DNA of 64,000 nucleotides from Yanghanlia sp047501535 (GTDB taxonomy: Bacteria > Pseudomonadota > Gammaproteobacteria > Burkholderiales > Burkholderiaceae_B), in assembly GCF_047501535.1 (NCBI RefSeq), contig NZ_JAZDRJ010000003.1, positions 217,962 through 281,961 of the forward strand. Direction: 5' to 3'. The stretch's first letter is position 1; each line of letters starts with the position of its first letter. Made by a program: the position numbers and the translations under genes. Below, piece by piece: positions 26,814-35,525 of the stretch. The notes under the pieces are model-generated. The model was given only the letters and a program-made list of their open reading frames with translations. It ran no database searches and had not been told where the DNA came from.

Positions 26814-27644
26814 ATGAACCAAGAAATCACCATTGCATTCATTGGCGGAGGCAATATGGCTTCTGCCCTGGGCGCCGGGCTTATCGGTAAACGTTGTGGC
26901 GCGCACGATGTTCATGTCATCGACATCAATCCGGAGGCCTTGCAAAGTTGGGCACAGCAGGGATGTTCTACCGCAACCGGGCCTGACGATACATTGGCCA
27001 GCCAGCGCATCTGGGTGCTGGCTGTTAAGCCGCAATTCATGAAAGAAACGGTGGCGGGCCTGCGGCCCTACCTGCAACCCGATACGCTGGTTGTCAGCAT
27101 AGCGGCCGGTATTTCAGCGCAAGCGCTGGGGGCCTGGTTGGGCTGCCCTGAACAACCTTGGACACGGCTGGTTCGCAGCATGCCCAACACCCCCGCACTG
27201 ATTGCCGCCGGCGCAACCGGCCTGATGGCGGGCAGTGGGGTGAGCGAAGCGGAGCGCGCTCAAGTGCAGATGCTTTTCAAAGCCGTAGGCGAAGTGGTGT
27301 GGGTGGACGACGACCACGCGATTGATGTGGTGACGTCGCTGTCCGGCAGTGGGCCGGCCTATGTGTTTCTGTTCCTCGAAGCGATGATTTCCGCCGCGGT
27401 GGAACAAGGCATGGATGCCGCCCAGGCTCGCCGGCTGGCATTGGCCACGGTCAGCGGTGCCACTCAGTTGGCCGGGCTTTCGCACGAAGATCTTGCCACG
27501 TTGCGCGAACGGGTGACGTCCAAGGGCGGCACTACCGCAGCGGCGCTGGATGTGTTGAATCAGAACGATTTTTCCGGCACGGTGCGCAACGCCATGTTGG
27601 CCGCCGCGAAGCGTGCGGAAGAGCTATCGCGCGATTTTTCTTGA
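26814..27644 (+). CDS. proC: Pyrroline-5-carboxylate reductase
   Basis: 276 residues. Last step of proline synthesis, NAD(P)H-dependent. Nucleotide-binding start ITIAFIGGGNMASALGAGL, then AVKPQFMKE, VRSMPNTPALIAAGATG, SLSGSGPAYVFLFLEAM and the C-terminal ERVTSKGGTTAAALDVL motif of ProC. Length normal. Divergent from ugpB. Confidence 0.94.
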   Translation: MNQEITIAFIGGGNMASALGAGLIGKRCGAHDVHVIDINPEALQSWAQQGCSTATGPDDTLASQRIWVLAVKPQFMKETVAGLRPYLQPDTLVVSIAAGISAQALGAWLGCPEQPWTRLVRSMPNTPALIAAGATGLMAGSGVSEAERAQVQMLFKAVGEVVWVDDDHAIDVVTSLSGSGPAYVFLFLEAMISAAVEQGMDAAQARRLALATVSGATQLAGLSHEDLATLRERVTSKGGTTAAALDVLNQNDFSGTVRNAMLAAAKRAEELSRDFS

Positions 27645-27659
27645 GAGCTAAAGCACACT

Positions 27660-27677
27660 CCTAGGGCATACCCGTAG
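27660..27677. promoter_or_regulatory. Shared motif before the second liv binding-protein gene
   Basis: CCTAGGGCATACCCGTAG, 121 bp before the gene at 27799, matches the motif at 20867-20883 except for the central bases and tail. The shared frame is CCTAGGG, 2-3 variable bases, then ACCCG. Confidence 0.5.
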
Positions 27678-27798
27678 TGACAGCTTACCTGTGCTGCCCG
27701 GAGAATATGCGGGCGGCAACGATCACAAATGCGTTGCAGTAACCATTTTAATCAGAACGTGACAAGTCGCTTTGGCGATCAATTGGAGACCCGCAGGT

Positions 27799-28917
27799 AT
27801 GAAGTCTTTTATCAGAGTGAAACCCCTTGCCCTCGCCCTTGGCGCCTTAGCATTCTCGGGCAGTGTCTATGCTGAAACCATCAAAATCGGCATTCCACAG
27901 CCTATGACAGGCCCCGCTACCCAATACGGTGACCAGATTCAAGCGGGCGCACTGACCGCTATCGACACTTTTAACGCTGCAGGCGGCGTGAATGGAAAAA
28001 AGCTTGAGCCCCTGCTGATCGACGACGGCTGCGAGCCGAAGCAGGCCGTGCCTGCCGCCAACCGCGTTGTGAACTCCGGTGCGAAGTTCGCCGTCGCCCA
28101 TGCCTGCTCAGGCACAACCGTACCTGCCGTTAACGTCTACGAGAACGAAGGTATTGTGGCCATTACACCGGGAGCGACCTCGCCGCTGGTGACCGACACC
28201 ATTAAGCCGCATTACTTCTTCCGCACCATCGGGCGGGACGACCAGCAAGGCCCGTTTGCGGCACGCTATATCGCTTCCACCCTCAAGCCCAAGAACGTCG
28301 CCATTTTGCACGACAAGCAGACCTACGGCAGCGGCCTGGCCAGCCAGGTGCGTGACAGCCTTGGCAAAGAAGGCATTGAAGTGATCATGTACGAAGGCAT
28401 TAACGTGGGCGACAGCGATTATTCCGCAGTCATCACCAAGCTGAAGTCCATGGACCCAGGCCTGATCTATTTCGGCGGCTACCATGCCGAACTTGGCCTG
28501 CTGTTGCGTCAGGCACGCGAGCAAGGCTTGAACACCCAGTTCATGGGCCCTGAAGGTGTGGCTAACGCTGACCTCATCGCTATTGCCGGCCCTGCTTCAG
28601 AAGGCCTGCTGGTGACGCTGCCTGCCGACTTCACCAAGCTCGAAGGTAACGAGAAGATTCTCGAGAACTTCAAGACTTATAATCGCAGCCCTAACGGTGC
28701 CTTTACTATGCCGGCCTACGCTGCGGTACAGATTCTGGTCGACAGCATCAATGCAGTGGGCGAAGACCCAGACAAGGTCGCCGATCACATGCATAAAGCC
28801 AGTTTCAACACTGCCATCGGCAAGGTCGAATACGATGAAAAGGGCGACCTCAAAGAGTTTGAGTTTGCCGTTTACAAAGTGGACGACAAAGGCAACATGA
28901 ACCAGCTGGAAAACTAA
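27799..28917 (+). CDS. Branched-chain amino acid ABC transporter, binding protein (second copy)
   Basis: 372 residues from the ATG at 27799. Signal peptide 1-26 ending SVYA, then ETIKIGIPQPMTGPATQYGDQI. Conserved with the copy at 20954 in IDDGCEPKQA, GRDDQQGPFAA, LHDKQTYGSGLA and YFGGYHAELGLLLRQ. It directly precedes livHMGF and is the obvious partner. A terminator-like hairpin after its stop would let the binding protein be made in excess over the permease. Confidence 0.9.
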   Translation: MKSFIRVKPLALALGALAFSGSVYAETIKIGIPQPMTGPATQYGDQIQAGALTAIDTFNAAGGVNGKKLEPLLIDDGCEPKQAVPAANRVVNSGAKFAVAHACSGTTVPAVNVYENEGIVAITPGATSPLVTDTIKPHYFFRTIGRDDQQGPFAARYIASTLKPKNVAILHDKQTYGSGLASQVRDSLGKEGIEVIMYEGINVGDSDYSAVITKLKSMDPGLIYFGGYHAELGLLLRQAREQGLNTQFMGPEGVANADLIAIAGPASEGLLVTLPADFTKLEGNEKILENFKTYNRSPNGAFTMPAYAAVQILVDSINAVGEDPDKVADHMHKASFNTAIGKVEYDEKGDLKEFEFAVYKVDDKGNMNQLEN

Positions 28918-28935
28918 ACTGTTGTAAATAAAGCT

Positions 28936-28965
28936 CCAGCCGGCGACCCGGCTGGGGCCTTTCTT
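28936..28965 (+). terminator. Terminator or attenuator between binding protein and livH
   Basis: Perfect stem CCAGCCGG/CCGGCTGG at 28936-28955 followed by GGCCTTTCTTTTT. Because livH starts only 50 bp later, this is likely a partial terminator that sets the ratio of binding protein to membrane parts. Confidence 0.7.
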
Positions 28966-29016
28966 TTTCCTGGTCGGCCGCACACCGGCGGGCCGACGTA
29001 GTAGGAATCCTGTTTT

Positions 29017-29940
29017 ATGTCCGAATTCATACCCCAACTATTGCAGCAGCTCTTTAACGGGCTGTCGCTTGGCGCCATTTATGCGCTGATCGCCATTGGC
29101 TACACAATGGTCTATGGCATCATTGGCATGATCAACTTCGCGCATGGCGAGATCTACATGATCGGCGCTTATGTGGGGCTGGTGACGTTGTCCGTCATCG
29201 GCGTGGGCAGTGGGCTGCCAATCGCCGTCATCATCCTCATCATGTTGATTGTGGCCGTTCTGGTCACTGCCGTTTATGGTTATACGGTAGAAAAAGTGGC
29301 TTATTCGCCCTTGCGTGGCAGTCCACGCCTGGTGCCTCTGATTTCCGCCATCGGTATGTCCATCTTTTTGCAGAACTGGGTGGCTGTCGGCCAAGGCGCG
29401 CGCGACCAAGCCGTGCCTGCGCTGGTCACCGGGGCTTTGCAGGTCAATATCGGCGACTACACCATTACCGCACCCTATTCGCGCATCATGATTATCCTGG
29501 TCACCGTGGTGCTGATGATTATGCTGCATTTGTATATCAAGCATTCTCGTCTGGGCCGCGCATCCCGTGCCTGCTCACAAGATTTGCGGATGGCGAATCT
29601 TCTGGGTATCGACACCAATAAAATCATCTCCTTCACCTTTGTCATCGGCGCCATGCTGGCGGCTGTGGGCGGGGTGTTGATTGCGCTGGCCATTGGCAAG
29701 CTCAACCCCTTTATTGGTTTTCTGGCAGGGATCAAAGCGTTTACCGCAGCGGTGCTGGGAGGGATCGGCAGCATACCGGGCGCCATGCTTGGCGGGGTGT
29801 TGCTGGGGCTGGCTGAAACTTTCGCCGCCGCCTATATCTCCTCGCAATACAAGGACATCGTAGCCTTCAGCTTGTTGGTCTTCATCCTGCTGTTCCGTCC
29901 AACGGGGCTTCTCGGTAAACCAGAAGTGGAAAAAGTGTAA
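29017..29940 (+). CDS. livH: Branched-chain amino acid ABC transporter, permease LivH
   Basis: 307 residues, eight hydrophobic segments. LivH signature LFNGLSLGAIYALIAIGYTMVYGIIGMINFAHGEIYM at residues 9-45 (read in parts), and later SRACSQDLRMANLLGI and FIGFLAGIKAFTAAVLGGIGSIPGAM. It pairs with LivM. Its TAA stop shares a base with the livM ATG, so translation is coupled. Confidence 0.93.
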   Translation: MSEFIPQLLQQLFNGLSLGAIYALIAIGYTMVYGIIGMINFAHGEIYMIGAYVGLVTLSVIGVGSGLPIAVIILIMLIVAVLVTAVYGYTVEKVAYSPLRGSPRLVPLISAIGMSIFLQNWVAVGQGARDQAVPALVTGALQVNIGDYTITAPYSRIMIILVTVVLMIMLHLYIKHSRLGRASRACSQDLRMANLLGIDTNKIISFTFVIGAMLAAVGGVLIALAIGKLNPFIGFLAGIKAFTAAVLGGIGSIPGAMLGGVLLGLAETFAAAYISSQYKDIVAFSLLVFILLFRPTGLLGKPEVEKV

Positions 29941-31169
29941 TGGTTAGCAATATCAAGAATGCCTTTATCGCGGCCTTGATGGCCGGGGTCATTATTACCC
30001 CGGTGTATGGGCTGCAGATTGTGCGCAGCGGTATGCAGAGTCATATCGAGCCGCAGTGGGACCTCGTGCTGATCGGCATGGGTATCGTATTTCTGTTTCA
30101 GGCCTTTGTTCGCCCCACCTTTGCGAAGTTGCTTGGCTCGCGCACCAGTAAAGTGCGCATGCCGGTGCTTAACGACAAGGCGCGACGCGGCTCCATCATG
30201 CTGCTCATCGCTATCGCTTTGATCTGGCCCTTTTTCATGGGTCGGGCGGAAGTCGATATCGCCACCCTGGTGCTTATCTATGTGATGCTGGGCCTGGGCC
30301 TGAATATCGTGGTGGGCTTTGCGGGCCTGCTCGACCTTGGCTTCGTAGGTTTTTACGCCGTGGGTGCCTATACCTATGCGTTGCTGTATCACTGGGCCGA
30401 TTGGGGCTTCTGGAGCTCATTGCCCATGGCCGGCATCATGGCCGGCATTTTTGGTTACCTGTTGGGTTTTCCCGTTCTGCGGCTGCGGGGCGACTACCTG
30501 GCCATCGTGACGCTCGGTTTCGGCGAAATTATCCGGCTGTTGCTGATCAACCTGTATGAATTCACCGGTGGCCCGGACGGCATATCGGGTATTCCCAAGC
30601 CCACCGTGTTTGGCATGCCCATGACGCGGCGCGCCGCCGAAGGCGAGACCACCTTCCACGATTTCATGGGGTGGCAGTTCGATAACATGGATGTGATCAT
30701 CTATTTGTATCTCATGGCCTTGGTGCTTGCCTTGATCACCCTGTTTGTATCTAACCGGGTAATTCGCATGCCAATCGGCCGCGCCTGGGAGGCCTTGCGT
30801 GAAGATGAAATCGCCTGCCGTTCTTTGGGGTTGAATCCAACCAATATCAAATTGTCGGCCTTTACCATGGGGGCGGTTTTCGCCGGGTTTGGCGGGGCAT
30901 TCTTTGCCGCACGCCAGGGGCTGGTTAACCCAGAATCTTTCACCTTCTTGGAGTCTGCGCTGATTCTCGCCATTGTGGTGTTGGGCGGCATGGGCTCACA
31001 GGTGGGGGTGATTCTTGCGGCCATTATTCTCACCGTTCTGCCGGAGGTGGCGCGAGAATTTGCTGAATACCGGATGATGATTTTTGGCCTGGTAATGGTG
31101 TTGATGATGATGTGGCGTCCGCAAGGCCTTCTGCCCATGAAACGTCCCCAGGTGGAGCTGAAGAAATGA
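29940..31169 (+). CDS. livM: Branched-chain amino acid ABC transporter, permease LivM
   Basis: 409 residues, about ten hydrophobic segments, with an extended N-terminus before the LivM core (IVVGFAGLLDLGFVGFYAVG and VLRLRGDYLAIVTLGFGEII). The C-terminal core shows IACRSLGLNPTNIKLSAFTMGA and VVLGGMGSQVGVILAA. Partner of LivH. It overlaps livG by four bases (ATGA). Confidence 0.92.
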   Translation: MVSNIKNAFIAALMAGVIITPVYGLQIVRSGMQSHIEPQWDLVLIGMGIVFLFQAFVRPTFAKLLGSRTSKVRMPVLNDKARRGSIMLLIAIALIWPFFMGRAEVDIATLVLIYVMLGLGLNIVVGFAGLLDLGFVGFYAVGAYTYALLYHWADWGFWSSLPMAGIMAGIFGYLLGFPVLRLRGDYLAIVTLGFGEIIRLLLINLYEFTGGPDGISGIPKPTVFGMPMTRRAAEGETTFHDFMGWQFDNMDVIIYLYLMALVLALITLFVSNRVIRMPIGRAWEALREDEIACRSLGLNPTNIKLSAFTMGAVFAGFGGAFFAARQGLVNPESFTFLESALILAIVVLGGMGSQVGVILAAIILTVLPEVAREFAEYRMMIFGLVMVLMMMWRPQGLLPMKRPQVELKK

Positions 31170-31933
31170 GCAAGGTTCTGCTGCAAGTATCTGATCTCAA
31201 CATGCGCTTTGGCGGCCTGCTGGCGGTTGACGGCGTGGCATTCGATGTGAAAAGCGATGAGGTTTTCGCCATCATTGGCCCTAACGGTGCAGGTAAAACC
31301 ACGGTGTTCAACTGCGTGGGCGGGTTTTACAAACCCACCAGCGGCGTCATCATCATGGATGGCAAGCCGATTCATGGCATGCCCAGCCACAAGGTGGCAC
31401 GCGAGGGCTTGGTGCGCACCTTCCAAAACGTGAGGCTATTCAAAAGCCTGACTGTTCTGGAAAACTTGTTGGTTGCCCAGCACCAGCACATCAATACCAA
31501 CTTGTTTTCGGGTCTGCTCAAGACGCCGGGCTTCCGTCATTCAGAAGAAGAGGCACTGGAGAACGCCGCCAAATGGCTCGACTTCATGGATATACGTGAA
31601 TACGCGAATCGTGAAGCGGGCAACTTGGCTTACGGCCACCAGCGGCGCCTGGAAATTGCCCGCTGCATGATTACCAAGCCGCGCCTGCTCATGTTGGATG
31701 AGCCCGCTGCGGGCCTGAACCCTCAGGAAAAACGTGATCTGCAGTTACTTATCGACCAATTGCGGCGGGAGTTCGGGGTGGCTGTGCTTTTAATTGAGCA
31801 CGATATGAGCCTGGTGATGGGGGTTTCGGATCGCATCATGGTCATGGAACACGGTAAACCCATCACGACAGGCATTCCTGAAGAAGTCCAGTCCGATCCT
31901 CGTGTCATTAAGGCATACCTGGGGGAAGAGTAG
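31166..31933 (+). CDS. livG: Branched-chain amino acid ABC transporter, ATPase LivG
   Basis: 255 residues from the ATG at 31166. Walker A GPNGAGKTT, LVRTFQNVRLF Q-loop, signature AGNLAYGHQRRLEIARCM, Walker B LLMLDEPAAGLNP and the C-terminal LLIEHDMSLVMGVSDRIMV, the LivG form. The shorter start is chosen because the ATGA overlap with livM is at 31166; 18 upstream codons are open but overlap livM. Confidence 0.93.
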   Translation: MSKVLLQVSDLNMRFGGLLAVDGVAFDVKSDEVFAIIGPNGAGKTTVFNCVGGFYKPTSGVIIMDGKPIHGMPSHKVAREGLVRTFQNVRLFKSLTVLENLLVAQHQHINTNLFSGLLKTPGFRHSEEEALENAAKWLDFMDIREYANREAGNLAYGHQRRLEIARCMITKPRLLMLDEPAAGLNPQEKRDLQLLIDQLRREFGVAVLLIEHDMSLVMGVSDRIMVMEHGKPITTGIPEEVQSDPRVIKAYLGEE

Positions 31934-32634
31934 TGCTCAAGCTGCAAAATGTGAATACCTTTTACGGTGCCATCCAGGCGCTTAACGATGTGTCGGTGGA
32001 GGTCAACCAAGGGGAAATCGTCACGTTGATCGGTGCCAACGGTGCAGGCAAGACCACCATGCTTATGACAGTCTGCGGGTCGCCGCGGGCGCGTAGTGGC
32101 ACGGTTACCTTCCAGGGTGAAGACATTACTCATGCCTCTACCCATCTCATCATGCAGAAGGGCATAGCCATTTCTCCTGAGGGACGGCGGGTGTTTCCGG
32201 ATCTCACCGTCACTGAAAATCTCAAGATGGGCGGTTTTTTCCTGAAGAAAACCGAAATCGAGGAGGGGCTGGACCGCGTCTATGACCTGTTCCCACGCCT
32301 GAGAGAGCGGGCGTCGCAGCGTTCCGGCACCATGTCCGGCGGCGAACAGCAGATGCTGGCCATTGGCCGGGCGCTGATGAGCCGGCCTACTTTGCTGCTT
32401 CTGGATGAACCCACGCTGGGTCTGGCGCCGCTCATCATTGCCCAGATTTTTGAAATTATCCAGACCATTCGCGAACAAGGCGTCACGGTTTTCCTGGTTG
32501 AGCAAAACGCCCACAAGGCGTTGCAGGTGGCCGACCGGGGTTATGTTCTGGAAACCGGCAAAGTGGTGTTGGCCGATACAGGCCCCAATCTGCTGATTAA
32601 CGACGAGGTTCGTAAGGCCTATCTGGGCGCTTGA
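31933..32634 (+). CDS. livF: Branched-chain amino acid ABC transporter, ATPase LivF
   Basis: 233 residues from a GTG whose first base is the last base of the livG TAG. Walker A GANGAGKTT, signature TMSGGEQQMLAIGRALM, Walker B LLLLDEPTLGLAP, H-loop VFLVEQNAHKAL, the typical LivF sequence. Last gene of the livHMGF operon. Confidence 0.93.
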   Translation: MLKLQNVNTFYGAIQALNDVSVEVNQGEIVTLIGANGAGKTTMLMTVCGSPRARSGTVTFQGEDITHASTHLIMQKGIAISPEGRRVFPDLTVTENLKMGGFFLKKTEIEEGLDRVYDLFPRLRERASQRSGTMSGGEQQMLAIGRALMSRPTLLLLDEPTLGLAPLIIAQIFEIIQTIREQGVTVFLVEQNAHKALQVADRGYVLETGKVVLADTGPNLLINDEVRKAYLGA

Positions 32635-32715
32635 GTCCACAATGAATCTGCCCGAAGCGCTGGCTCTTCTTCCGTAAGTTCCTCCACCTTTGGGTAGCTT
32701 GGGGTCTAAATGAAA

Positions 32716-32753
32716 CAGGCTTGAAACTGTGCCGAGGCACGGTTTCAAGCCTG
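32716..32753. other. Strong hairpin downstream of livF
   Basis: CAGGCTTGAAAC pairs with GTTTCAAGCCTG, a perfect 12-bp stem, with an inner GTGC/GCAC stem around GAG. There is no T run on either side, so it is an unusual terminator or a processing/stability element. It lies in the 206-bp gap between livF and the convergent GST gene. Confidence 0.6.
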
Positions 32754-32840
32754 AGTTAGCGAAGAGCGGCGAGGGCATACTGGAGGAGATAAGCTTTAGC
32801 TGTTGCACCTCGCCGGTTCTTCACTGAGCAAGGGTTTGGC

Positions 32841-33449
32841 TTATTGCAGCCCTTCCGCAGCAACGGCTGCTTGCACCCCGGCGTCGACATTCATGCGGTT
32901 GAAAAAGGCCATCAGGTTGCTGAAGCCTGACAGATCCATTTTTACGGCGAGCGCCCAGCGCATGACAGTATAGAGATAGGGGTCGACGATGGAACGCGTT
33001 CCGGTGACCCACTCTTTGCCTTCAAGTTGCTTATCGACAATGCCAAACAGTCGCATGGCTTGGGCCTTACCGCCGGCCACAAGTTGTTCTTGGCAAGCTG
33101 CATCGCTGGTATAAGCAGCCTTACCAAAAACCAGGCTGAACGATTTATGCAGGTCAGCATTCACAAAAGCCAGCCAGCGGCGGGTGTCTGCGCGCCCTTT
33201 GATGTCCTGCGGCATCAGACCCGCTTCCGGGTATTTTTCGGCCACATATTCCAAAATGGCGGAGCTTTGCGTTAAGACCAAGTCGCCGTCTGTCAGGACA
33301 GGTACGGAACCCACCGGGTTTAGCGCCAGAAATTCGGGCTCCTTAAGTTTGTCGCGGGATACAGCCTGGGCTTCATAGGGCTGGCCGACCCATTCCAGAA
33401 CAATGTGGGTGGCCAGTGGGCAGGCGCCCGCCATGTAATAAAGCTTCAT
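32841..33449 (-). CDS. Glutathione S-transferase, beta-like
   Basis: 202 residues. N-terminal thioredoxin-like domain starts MKLYYMAGACPLATHIVLEW; the cysteine at position 10 is where beta-class GSTs have their active-site Cys. NPVGSVPVLTDGDLVLTQSSAILEYVAEKYP is the glutathione-binding part, and the C-terminal helical domain contains IVDPYLYTVMRWA. Transfers glutathione to electrophiles or acts in redox repair. GGAG lies 8 bp before the ATG. The S9 peptidase gene lies upstream with 24 bp between. Confidence 0.88.
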   Translation of the reverse strand: MKLYYMAGACPLATHIVLEWVGQPYEAQAVSRDKLKEPEFLALNPVGSVPVLTDGDLVLTQSSAILEYVAEKYPEAGLMPQDIKGRADTRRWLAFVNADLHKSFSLVFGKAAYTSDAACQEQLVAGGKAQAMRLFGIVDKQLEGKEWVTGTRSIVDPYLYTVMRWALAVKMDLSGFSNLMAFFNRMNVDAGVQAAVAAEGLQ

Positions 33450-33473
33450 AGTAATGCTCCTTTTTCACTTTAT

Positions 33474-35336
33474 TTATTCGACACTTGCCAGATGCTGGCT
33501 GAGAAACGCTTCCATATGTTCATAAAACTCGAACTTGTTCTCGTCGTTATGAAAACCATGGCCTTCGTTATCTTTGACCATATATTCCACCTCGACTCCG
33601 CGTGAGCGCAAGGCCGCCACCATTTGGTCGCTTTCGTCTTTGTTAACACGCGGGTCGTTGGCGCCTTGGGCGATAAATAGCGGGGTACGGATATTCCCGG
33701 CATTAAGCGCTGGTGAAGTGGCTTCCAGGCGTTCTCGGTCTTTTTCCGGGTGGCCGACCATGCTGTACATTTTTTCCAGCAAGGGCTTCCAATAGGGGGG
33801 AATCGTATTCAGGAAAGTCAGGAGGTTGGACACGCCGACGAAATCCACCGCCGCCGCGTAGAGTTCCGGTGTGCGAGTGATGCCCGACAAAACGGCGTAG
33901 CCACCATAGCTGCCGCCATAGATGGCAATGCGGTTGCGGTCGGCAATCCCTTGTTCAATCAGCCATTGCACGCCGTCGGTGATGTCGTCCTGCATGGCCA
34001 AACCCCATTGGCCGAAGCTGGCTTCCCAAAATTTGCGCCCGTAGCCGGTGGAGCCGCGAAAGTTCATCTGCAACACGCAATACCCACGGTTGGCCAGAAA
34101 CTGAGCTTCGGGGTTAAACCCCCAACTATCACGCGCCCAGGGGCCGCCGTGCGGGTTAACGACGCATGGCAGGTTGCGAGGCTCACGGCCTTTGGGAAGG
34201 GTGAGGTAGCCATGAATGACCAGCCCGTCGCGCGCGGTGTACTGAATAGGCTTGACCTCTGCCATGTCGCTTTCGGGTAAGGCTGGGTTGATGTCGGCTA
34301 GTTTGGTCAGGCTGCCTGTATCTTCATCGTATATATATCGGCTGCCGGGTGTGCGGTCGTTATAGGCCGCCACAATGTATTTGCGTTCGTCGCGTGTGCT
34401 GCTTTGCAGGGCGATTTCATAGCCGGGCAAGCTTTCCGAAACACGCAAGTGGCGCTCGGCGGCTTGTTGGTCAAAAAAGTGATACTTGACGCGGTCGGTC
34501 TGGTAGACGGCTGCGGTAAGCACATGCCGCAGGCGGGAATAGCCGACGCCGTCCAGGTCCACTCCGTCTGCTTCGAAAATCACCTGCTCTTCGTCTGGTT
34601 TGTCCGGGGCGATGATGACCAGCGCCAGGCAATCGCGGCCTCGGTTGCTCAGGGCATACAGGCAGCGGTTATCGAAGGTGAAAAGCTCGGGGCTGACGGA
34701 ACTACGGAAATCTGTGGTGATGAGTGCGCGAAAATCTTCGCTTTCAGACTCACGGTAGAGCAGGGTGGTTTCCAGGCCATCACTGGCTGTGGCGGCGCGT
34801 AATAAGCCATGGTGGTCAGTGTGCCAGGCAATGATGTTGCCCGGGTTTTCAGCGACCAGAGTTTCTTCACCGGTACGCACATTTACCCGATACACGTCAA
34901 AGGATTGCGGTTCGCGGTGGTTGTGGGCGATCAAGATATGGTCGGGGTCATCGTAGAGCTCGTCCGCAATCCCAGCACGCGTTTCAGGGTAAGGGGTGAG
35001 GTCGGACACTTTCCCGTCGTTCAGGTCTACCGCCACCACATGGAAGTTTTCATCGCCCTGGAAATCTTTGGCATACAACAGAATATCTGAGCCCTTCCAG
35101 TAGTACTCGGCGATGTCCCTTTCTGTTTCGCGGGTGAGGCAGCGTGCTTCTCCTATGGGGGTGCTTCCATCCAGTTCTTGAACGAAGATGTTCATACGGG
35201 CGGGGCCGTCATCAAAAGAAACCGGCTCCATGAATGCTAGCCAGCGGCCATCGTCGGAGAGACGGAAAAAACCACGGTCAGGGTTGCGGAAAAAGTCAGT
35301 CAAGGGGTAGACGGGAGGCAGGCTTTCTCGGCTCAT
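33474..35336 (-). CDS. S9 family prolyl oligopeptidase-like peptidase
   Basis: 620 residues. N-terminal beta-propeller repeats (for example FFRLSDDGRWLAFMEP and LTPYPETRAG) and a C-terminal alpha/beta-hydrolase domain from about residue 390. Nucleophile Ser476 in YGGSYGGYAVLS; later QGANDPRV supplies the Asp and NEGHGFH the His. No signal peptide, so cytoplasmic. Hydrolyses short peptides or acyl-peptides. The start could also be the Met at 35351; I favour 35336, preceded by GGAAATC. It is likely cotranscribed with the GST gene. Confidence 0.85.
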   Translation of the reverse strand: MSRESLPPVYPLTDFFRNPDRGFFRLSDDGRWLAFMEPVSFDDGPARMNIFVQELDGSTPIGEARCLTRETERDIAEYYWKGSDILLYAKDFQGDENFHVVAVDLNDGKVSDLTPYPETRAGIADELYDDPDHILIAHNHREPQSFDVYRVNVRTGEETLVAENPGNIIAWHTDHHGLLRAATASDGLETTLLYRESESEDFRALITTDFRSSVSPELFTFDNRCLYALSNRGRDCLALVIIAPDKPDEEQVIFEADGVDLDGVGYSRLRHVLTAAVYQTDRVKYHFFDQQAAERHLRVSESLPGYEIALQSSTRDERKYIVAAYNDRTPGSRYIYDEDTGSLTKLADINPALPESDMAEVKPIQYTARDGLVIHGYLTLPKGREPRNLPCVVNPHGGPWARDSWGFNPEAQFLANRGYCVLQMNFRGSTGYGRKFWEASFGQWGLAMQDDITDGVQWLIEQGIADRNRIAIYGGSYGGYAVLSGITRTPELYAAAVDFVGVSNLLTFLNTIPPYWKPLLEKMYSMVGHPEKDRERLEATSPALNAGNIRTPLFIAQGANDPRVNKDESDQMVAALRSRGVEVEYMVKDNEGHGFHNDENKFEFYEHMEAFLSQHLASVE

Positions 35337-35525
35337 CAATAAGATTTCCATAGGCTGGAGGAAAGGCAGCCGCCCATATGGCAAGACACATATGAGCAAG
35401 CAGCGAAAGTCATTACTATATAGGATTGCCCGGGCTGCAACGGTATACGTCAGGCATTCTCGCCAATGAGGGGCTGCTCGAAACCCGCAGACGCCCGCTA
35501 TTACACGATAAAAAAAGAGGAAGAC

